Assembly: GCA_029582265.1 (NCBI GenBank)
Contig: CM055831.1
Span: 30,132,189-30,196,188, forward strand
Length of the DNA: 64,000 bases
Direction of reading: 5' to 3'
DNA from: Zoroaster sp. YZ-2022
Lineage: Eukaryota; Echinodermata; Asteroidea; Forcipulatida; Zoroasteridae
The position numbers and the translations under genes are program-made. Each line of letters starts with the position of its first letter. Within the stretch, counting starts at the first letter, position 1. The notes beneath the pieces were generated by a model. That model was not told where the DNA came from, did not search any database, and worked only from the letters and a program-made list of their open reading frames with translations. This document shows, piece by piece, positions 57,418 to 64,000 of the stretch.

Positions 57418-58899
57418 TAGGCTTGGGCGATATCGATTTTTTTTCATCCACGATATATCGTCAAACATATATCGCGATATTCGATAATATCGCGATTATT
57501 TTTGTTTTTCACGCATGAGTGCTTTAGAGCCGGTAATGACAGGGATCTACCCGCCTACAAGCGTCACAATAAATTGACAGTGCTTACCTGAGAGACACGT
57601 GCAATTGCGCCGTTCACGAGTGCAACATATGGGGCGGGTTTACGCTACCCTAACCAGAAACAAAACGGCACAGCTACGCGAAAATGCGAACGTAACCAGA
57701 CAATTGTTTTCAGTTTGTGACATGTTCAGTCATCAACGTTTCTCAAAATAGAACTTACTCGCGAGTGCTAGTAACTTGAAAGATATACTGGTATACGAAC
57801 AATCACTTAATCATGTTTTAACACTTTTTACAAATCCGCCATCATGAAACTATAAGCGTAACCGATCACAAAGTTCGGTTTATGTTTGGTCAGAACCATG
57901 ATATCGATGTCATGACGTCATCGCAGCATGCACAACCGAACTTGCGAAAACGCTTAACCAATGACCAAAGCCCAAACACGTTTCTGGTTACGGTCGCAAA
58001 ATGCACCCATCGCTATTGGCAAATCGCTTGCATAATAATTATGTGGGACGGTTACCTGCGTCGTGCGTCCCAATCAAATCATCAGCCCGAAGTTCACGTG
58101 ATTCACGCGTTCCACGTGACTGGGTCATAGTATAAACACGTGACTAGGTTTATTCCTGCATATAGTACCGTGGAGAATAAAACCATATGATTCAGAAAAT
58201 GTGGATTGTAGTCACACTATTTTAAATAAACGTCACATGGTTTATCAAGAGTACGTGTATGTGTTTTGTCACACGAGACAAGAGTCCCAGTATGGTACAA
58301 CATAATAGTGTCCTAATCCCAACTTTGATCGAGCCGCTGCCGATCCATGCCTTTATTTAATTCATGACTATGTGTTTTTAAGGCAACGCCCATATTCTGC
58401 ATATATTTAAATATGTATGATATAATATACTCGCCCGTGGTGCGCCAGCCAGAGTCACAGACCACCATGGATAGACAGTGAGACATAAACATTGTCTCCA
58501 CATTGTTGGATCACATACCCCACTCAATCCCAACACTTAAATCAGTCTTAATAGATTTCTTTGAGTGGCGGTGGATTATTAAACAACACCCTGGTCAGGC
58601 GGCTCAGTTGGTACTACAGAAGTAGTTCGATTTTGTTTCTCACGAAAGCCGAAAAGACTTCCTAAGTTTTTTCCCAGGGAATTTCTGGCCCAAATGACAA
58701 TCGAGGATTTTGTTTAATCGCGATATATTTTTTTTCTTCACGAAAAATTTTTTTCATCGCGATATATTTCTTTCATCGCGATTTTTTTTTTTCATCGCGA
58801 TCTGCCGATATCTCGATGATTTAAAAAGTTCTCGATATCATAATCGCGCAAAACAAAATATCGCGATATTCGATATTATCGTGTCATCGCCCAAGCTTA
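57418..58899. mobile_element. hAT-like element, 1482 bp, with 8-bp duplication CTGCTGTG
   Basis: CTGCTGTG at 57410-57417 is repeated exactly at 58900-58907. Ends TAGGCTTGGGCGATATCG and CATCGCCCAAGCTTA; the same family as 50838-51323. Subterminal ATATCG/CGCGATAT clusters occur at 57428-57500 and 58710-58890. The 1.1-kb interior is CpG-richer than its surroundings and shows no recognisable transposase, so it is non-autonomous or carries unrelated captured DNA. Confidence 0.88.
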
Positions 58900-59067
58900 C
58901 TGCTGTGTCATGATTATCGTGTTTGCCTGCAATATCTGATTGAGGAAATGAAAAATTTTGATTACTCATCTTGCACACATGTAAATTTGAAAATAATTCA
59001 TGCATTTTGAAGGAGAAACAAAAGCTATAAGCACTTGTATTTTTTTCTTTTACATACATCAGGCCTG

Positions 59068-59348
59068 TCATTTCTGAGGATTTTTCCTGATTTAAGAATT
59101 TTTTTACAAATCTCTTTGCCTCAAAGTTTTCTTGAAAGAAGAGAAGTAGCCACCAAGGAAAGAAGAGCAAAGAAAGAATTAGCCTGTATTGTGTCCAAAC
59201 CCATCGTTTCTTGTTTGTGGGGATGTGGAAATTCTGTAAATCCTCCAAAATTAAACATCCAGGAGGTTCAGGTGGCTTTGTCCTCTAGACCAAAGGGAGA
59301 CCTAGGCCGGCTACCCATTTTTCAGGATTTTTTACTTTTGTCAGATCA
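59068..59348 (+). repeat. CAGGATTTTT dispersed repeat, copy 4
   Basis: TTTCTGAGGATTTTTCCTGA, GCCACCAAGGAAAGA, TCTGTAAATCCTCCAAAATT, CCAGGAGGTTCAGGTGGCTT and CAGGATTTTTTACTTTTGTC. Full length relative to copy 3. Confidence 0.77.
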
Positions 59349-59462
59349 CGGCAAATGTTGTTCTTAAAGGGAAGCTACAGCATTTGTATGGTGCATTCTA
59401 ATGTGGAATTTAGGAAAAAGTACTTTTTTTCTAAAATTACTGATGCTACATGTAAATACATG

Positions 59463-59699
59463 GGTCGAAATTAACACTAGTCTGCTAGCCCGAGGCTAGT
59501 GGTTTTAGCAGCGGGACTACCTGCTACTGGGGTTTGGGTTGTCCGATGGGCTGGAGAAAAAAAATGAAACAAAAAATGAAACTGTACTTGTATGCAAGTA
59601 CAAAAACGGACTCCACGTTTTCACCTGTGAAGGACTATAGTAAAATTTTGACATAACCAGTCCTGTGGGCTACCATAAAATTCAAGTTAATTTTGACCC
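59463..59699. mobile_element. Inverted-repeat element with GGGTCGAAATTAAC ends
   Basis: GGGTCGAAATTAACACTAG and AAGTTAATTTTGACCC are near-inverse. The interior has CTAGCCCGAGGCTAG and TAGCAGCGGGACTACCTGCTA short hairpins. No clear duplication. Confidence 0.55.
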
Positions 59700-60762
59700 C
59701 TGAAATGCATACCTTAACTATTTCTGAACAGCAAGCCTTTTAAAAGGCTCGCGCGCATATCGTGTTTTGACAACGAACGTTTTAAAAGGCTTGAACGTCA
59801 TCACATGACAACGGGTCTTGTTTTGACTTGTTTTGACAACAGGACCGCACAATTGATCAATACAAATCATAACCTTTATTTTGATACCTTACTCTCTTCA
59901 ATAGTCCAAAGGTAAAACAATTATTAATAATGTCCACACTTGACCTTGATTGTTTACAGTGTCAAAAGTTAACTTTAATATGTGTCTACATGATAAAGCA
60001 TACATGTACATATATACATACTGTATCTGTACATGATGTTCATGTCTAAAATGTTATTTTACATTGCTTCATGCTAATGACAAATAATAAAACTTGACAA
60101 ACTTTGATTGCGATGGAAATTTGGAGCCGGATGGGAATTTTTTTTTTTTTTAAAGGGTTTTTGCCCCTCTCGTACTCAGTGAATTGCCTTGAAATTGTAT
60201 CATTTTAAACATTGCATAAATATGTATCTTTGTGTTTGTTTAACCAAAGATTTCAAGGTAACTATAATTGAATATTTTAAGTGATGTTGTACATGTACAT
60301 GTATAATTGCTTTATTATGTGTTATCATTTCATGTGTATTTCCATGTGTTTAATTGTATGTACATGTATGCAGGGCCTGGTGGAAATCAGTTTTTAACTG
60401 TTTGGGCATACCCTGGGGAAATAAATGTAATAAATAAATAAAATTATGAAGAATTGTATTTTGTAAACCTCTCTTGTCTATTTATAAACAGTTGTTATCA
60501 AACATTAACCATAACTACTGTACTGATAACATGAAATACATCCTCATTCATTCCAGACTGCACCCCAATCATTCAAGTGTGTGTTTGTAAAGCTCTCGAG
60601 CAATTGTGTAGAAGCTGATGCTGTGAATATGGACCCATATAATGTGTTAGTTACAGTTATGTGCAGTTTATGATTTTGTTTGGATGCATACCAAGTCATA
60701 TGAAGAAATTAGCATTTTTATTAGGTGTTCGTGTGACAGTGTGAAAACCTCTTTAAAATTGG
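59700..60762. other. Intron stretch, nothing recognised
   Basis: Contains an AACGTTTTAAAAGGC motif in direct and inverse order (59737-59800) and a TACATGTA patch. No exon-like frame. Confidence 0.45.
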
Positions 60763-61028
60763 CTTCTTCTTCTTCTTCTTCTTCTTCTTCTTCTTCTTCT
60801 TCTTCTTCTTCTTCTTCTTCTTCTTCTTCTTCTTCTTCTTCTTCTTCTTCTTCTTCTTCTTCTTCTTCTTCTTCTTCTTCTTCTTCTTCTTCTTCTTCTT
60901 CTTCTTCTTCTTCTTCTTCTTCTTCTTCTTCTTCTTCTTCTTCTTCTTCTTCTTCTTCTTCTTCTTCTTCTTCTTCTTCTTCTTCTTCTTCTTCTTCTTC
61001 TTCTTCTTCTTCTTCTTCTTCTTCTTCT

Positions 61029-61075
<47 letters not shown>

Positions 61076-61299
61076 TTCTTCTTCTTCTTCTCCTTCTTCT
61101 TCTTCTTCTTCTTCTCTCCTCTCCTTCTTCTCCTTCTTCTTCTTCTTCTTCTTCTTCTTCTTCTTCTCTCTTCTTCTTCTTCTTCTTCTTCTTCTTCTTC
61201 TTCTTCTTCTTCTTCTTCTTCTTCTTCTTCTTCTTCTTCTTCTTCTTCTTCTTCTTCTTCTTCTTCTTCTTCTTCTTCTTCTTCTTCTTCTTCTTCTTG
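60763..61299 (+). repeat. (CTT)n / (GAA)n microsatellite, about 537 bp
   Basis: Almost uninterrupted CTT triplets on the + strand. Interruptions (CCTCTT, TCTCCTCTCC, TCTCTTC) cluster at about 61050-61170, dividing it into a long pure block of over 280 bp, a mixed centre and a second pure block of about 130 bp. The poly-Ser, poly-Leu, poly-Glu and poly-Arg ORFs over it are artefacts. Confidence 0.98.
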
Positions 61300-61666
61300 T
61301 CACAAAATATATTCTTGAACAAAAAACATAGTTGCCAAGCTCAGAATGACTTCATAATATGCACTTAGATTGCTCTAATAATGATGACGTAAGAATATAA
61401 TTTGATTGAACCGAAGTTCTCACGAACACTTGAGCTCTAGTTTTTATTGTGATAGATCTATAAGTGATTTACGTACATTTACAAAGATACATGTGCATGA
61501 CATCTGAGCAAAATAACTGCATCTGTGTGTATTTTATTAAATTTTTTTAAGTCTGCAAAATGACCTTCAAAGTATATCACATGACTTTAGCACAAAGTTA
61601 CATTTCATGTTTTCCACTGTACATACATTTACGTCAGTCTCATGAATTGTAAAATAGTACTTAATG

Positions 61667-62578
61667 TAGGGCCAATGATTTTCCGTTTCAGAAAAGTGCA
61701 AATTCCGTTTTCAAAAATCTTAAATTCCGTTTCAGGCTGAAAAACTCCGTTTCACATTTTTTCAATACATAAAAGTGCATTTAAACATACACCCTGTATA
61801 CAGACAGTACATAAAATTGTAAATGTGAAAGGATAATGCATTGTTTAATAATTAACTAGCAAAGGGTCACAGTTGTTTATGCTAGAAATGTGTCTTATTG
61901 CCAGTTGTTTATCAACGGCCGATCTATGGACAGACGTAGTATTTAACTTCCTCAGTCATTAATACTGCACCGCCACCACACACATAAGAAACATGCAACA
62001 GCTGTATACGCTGACGTCACACACATCACATGATTGTTGTAGCGAGCAAAATTTATGTCCGCCATTTTTTTCACGTAAACTAGTGTCAAAATAGGATAGT
62101 TTACGGTGGTTTTGGACCCTGTATAAGTGAATAAGCACAACATACATTTCACTAGAGCCAAAGTTAGATATAAAAGAATGGTTGATGATTGAACGGAGAA
62201 AAATAAACCTGCCGATGTTGCAAAAGACACCTGCGAGCGCATCGTAAGTGTGATGATTTTCACCCATGCGCTGACCGAAGCTTCTGACCGTGCATGTCGG
62301 GTCTCCCCCATGTCTGTCACGCTCGCTAACAGTGATTCGTAACATGATTTGTTACTCTAATCTTGCCAACGCGCATTTGTTATGTGGCTCATCTGTTGAA
62401 TCTGATTGAATTAATCATCAACAATTCGTTTTGGACCAATAAATTTTACAAAATTATGTTTTTATCAATAAAATTGCAGAAGTTATTTCCTTCAGATTCA
62501 AATCCCGTTTTCCGTTTCGAGGACCAAATTCCGCGAATTCCGTCCGTTTTCCACGATCGCGGAAAATCATTGGCCCTA
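61667..62578. mobile_element. Element with TAGGGCCAATGATTTTCCG ends and 6-bp direct repeat
   Basis: Exact ends TAGGGCCAATGATTTTCC and GGAAAATCATTGGCCCTA, with TTAATG on both sides (61661-61666 and 62579-62584). The left subterminal region repeats TTCCGTTTC four times; the right has TTTCCGTTTCG and CCGTCCGTTTTCC. A minus-strand open frame of about 128 codons (61959-62345) lies inside but is not recognised. A 6-bp duplication is unusual (IS3EU or Dada types are possible), though a decayed 8-bp hAT duplication is not excluded. Confidence 0.8.
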
Positions 62579-62808
62579 TTAATGGTCTTATGTTTCTCAT
62601 GAATTGTGTTTGCTGTAAGAAACCTGACTGATCATTAGTTTGGTAATAAAAAAACATGTACCGGTAACATTACCATTATTTTGTATACTGGTAATGGCAA
62701 TATTTGAAAGAATGTCAAGGTTTTGAATATCTACAAGTACATGTAGTCTTACACAGTGTATAAGCCAGGATTTGACAATAGGACATCCAAATTGGTTATT
62801 CTTTGAAA

Positions 62809-62905
62809 AACTGGGTGTCCAAATGTTTAACTTCCAATACTTTTGCATGTGCTTTACAAATAAAACAACGTGTCCAAAAGACACCCAAAGGTATTGCTGT
62901 CCAAT
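62809..62905 (+). repeat. Dispersed repeat, copy 2 (partner 29889-30020)
   Basis: GGGTGTCCAAATGTTTAACT, TCCAATACTTTTGCATGTGC and AAAAGACACCCAAAGGTATT match 29889-30020, with a shorter middle. Confidence 0.68.
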
Positions 62906-63427
62906 ACATGGACAGGTTTCTCTTAGATAAACAAACAAAAAAACAATTCCTAAGGTACAATGCTCTGTGAGGCTAACCCAGCAAAACTGAAACCACTGGG
63001 GAAAATAACCAAATTTATTAGGTGATTTTTAGCAGCAAGGTTTGTACTGTGAGTCTGATGTGTCCCAAACAAGCCCTGGGCTTTAGAGACCTGCGTAGGT
63101 GTTTTATCTCACACATCACAAGTTTCAAACCCTTATTGAGTTATTGTTTGCCACAAAGTTGTAAAGTTTTATGGGGGTATTTTTTTGACAAAGGTTACCA
63201 ATAGTAAATTAGTTTACTTACAGCAGCATATTTCATCTGTGAGAAATGACATGTCCAGGTAAACAACACCAGTGAAAGTGTGAAGTGGATTTGTCCACAA
63301 CCAAATGAATTTTGAACTGTGTAACTGCTGTATGCATATCAACGTCTTCCTGAAGCTGCCGTAATGTTTGGTATTGTTTTTACAACCTTGTCAAATAAAA
63401 TTTTACTGATAAAACCCTGTATTTTAA

Positions 63428-63919
63428 AGGGACAGTATCATCACAATCATAACAGACTTTCAACAGGGCATGGTATCGGTGTCCTAGTTTAACCCTCCTA
63501 CTGATAGACCATTTGAAACCATTCAAAATTTCCACTTACCAAAATGCCCATTGGTTTTGTACACACATGGTGATACCATTTGAACAGTGTTGGTAGCAAG
63601 CTTTACTACCATTCAAATCCATTCAAATGCATAGAGGGTCCATTGATTCACCACTTAGAAGTATCCAAACAAGGTTTTGTATTAGCTGTACTACCATTTG
63701 GAAAGATCCAAACAAGGTTTTGTATTAGGTGACCTACCATTCAAAACCATTTGGGGGAATCAATACTGTACACAGTTATTTCACCATTCAAAACCACAAA
63801 AGCGAATGGTTTCAAATGGTAGATCAACTTGTATGAAAAAGGTACCAGAGGTAGGAGGGTTAAGGTGAACACAGTGACTGAAAATTACTGGCTCATTTAT
63901 GCAGCAGCAACAGCAATAG
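63428..63919. mobile_element. TTAA MITE, family i, copy 9, split by a family ii MITE
   Basis: TTAA at 63424-63427, left end AGGGACAGTATCATCACAAT, inner GGGCATGGTATCGGTGTCCT. After 63493-63859 the copy resumes at GGTGAACACAGTGACTGAAA and runs to GCAGCAGCAACAGCAAT. There it stops near 63918, where other sequence begins, so the right half is missing. Confidence 0.82.
63493..63859. mobile_element. TTAA MITE, family ii ends, nested in family i copy 9
   Basis: TTAA at 63489-63492 and 63860-63863. Ends CCCTCCTACTGATAGACC and CAGAGGTAGGAGGG. The interior is built of ACCATTYRAAACCATT motifs and does not resemble the other family ii interiors. Sister family i copies read CTAGTTTAAG at the site, with one TTAA. 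Confidence 0.87.
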
Positions 63920-64000
63920 GCCTTTTCACACTGTCCATAATCTCGGGGTCGGAACCGGTTCCAACCCGGAGATTTTTTTCAACCCTTTTCCCACTTCTAA
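63920..64000. other. Left end of a further element, cut by the window edge
   Basis: GGCCTTTTCACACTGTCCAT, with GGAACCGGTTCC and CAACCCGGAGA following. It abruptly replaces the expected continuation of family i copy 9. The CCTTTTCACAC start resembles the end of the TA element at 26573, so it is probably another DNA transposon. Confidence 0.45.

Noticed and set aside
60668..61331. Long ORFs of poly-Ser, poly-Glu, poly-Arg and poly-Leu
   Set aside because: Translations of a pure CTT/GAA microsatellite in several frames, with no other gene evidence.

Overview
This window is eukaryotic, intron-rich and AT-rich. It comes from an animal genome crowded with transposable elements. It holds no bacterial-style operons, no rRNA gene and no free-standing tRNA gene. 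The only host gene I can support is the 5' part of a protein 4.1 / EPB41L-type FERM gene on the + strand. Four small exons (24448-24549, 25661-25813, 34278-34382, 35413-35455) read in frame through consensus GT/AG splice sites. They give an N-terminal tail followed by most of the F1 (ubiquitin-like) lobe of the FERM domain. The next expected FERM exon was not found by eye, so 35456-64000 is probably one very long intron or its start. The repeat content (CR1/L2-like LINE with a PHD finger, tRNA-Leu-headed SINEs with (ATT)n tails, many TTAA-flanked MITEs, abundant TACATGTA) suggests a marine invertebrate, perhaps an echinoderm. That placement is inference and could be wrong.

Layout. 1-5800: a roughly 43-copy, 114-bp satellite growing out of a dispersed element. 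5800-17300: a dense layer of nested MITEs plus 13-bp, 30-bp and 81-bp tandem arrays. 17300-19250: a 115-bp insertion with a 14-bp target duplication, a second copy of the satellite's parent element holding one ancestral unit, and two TTAA elements. 19253-23422: a broken LINE with an ORF1 remnant and ORF2 (PHD, endonuclease, reverse transcriptase) ending in (GAACT)n. 24126-35455: the FERM exons, with repeats inserted almost against the splice sites. 35456-64000: intron or intergenic DNA with SINEs, a PIF/Harbinger-like element (TAA duplication), two hAT-like elements with perfect 8-bp duplications, a roughly 537-bp (CTT)n tract and more TTAA elements.

The main theme is elements duplicating TTAA. 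At least three unrelated terminal-repeat families use TTAA: family i starts AGGGACARTAT, family ii starts CCCTCCTA, and family iii starts CCCTAACTCCCTAG. They share TTAA borders with one another, insert inside one another (empty sites can be read from sister copies), and family iii elements repeatedly carry tandem arrays next to one end. Family names are mine. All class assignments rest on terminal repeats and target duplications read by eye, with no database search.
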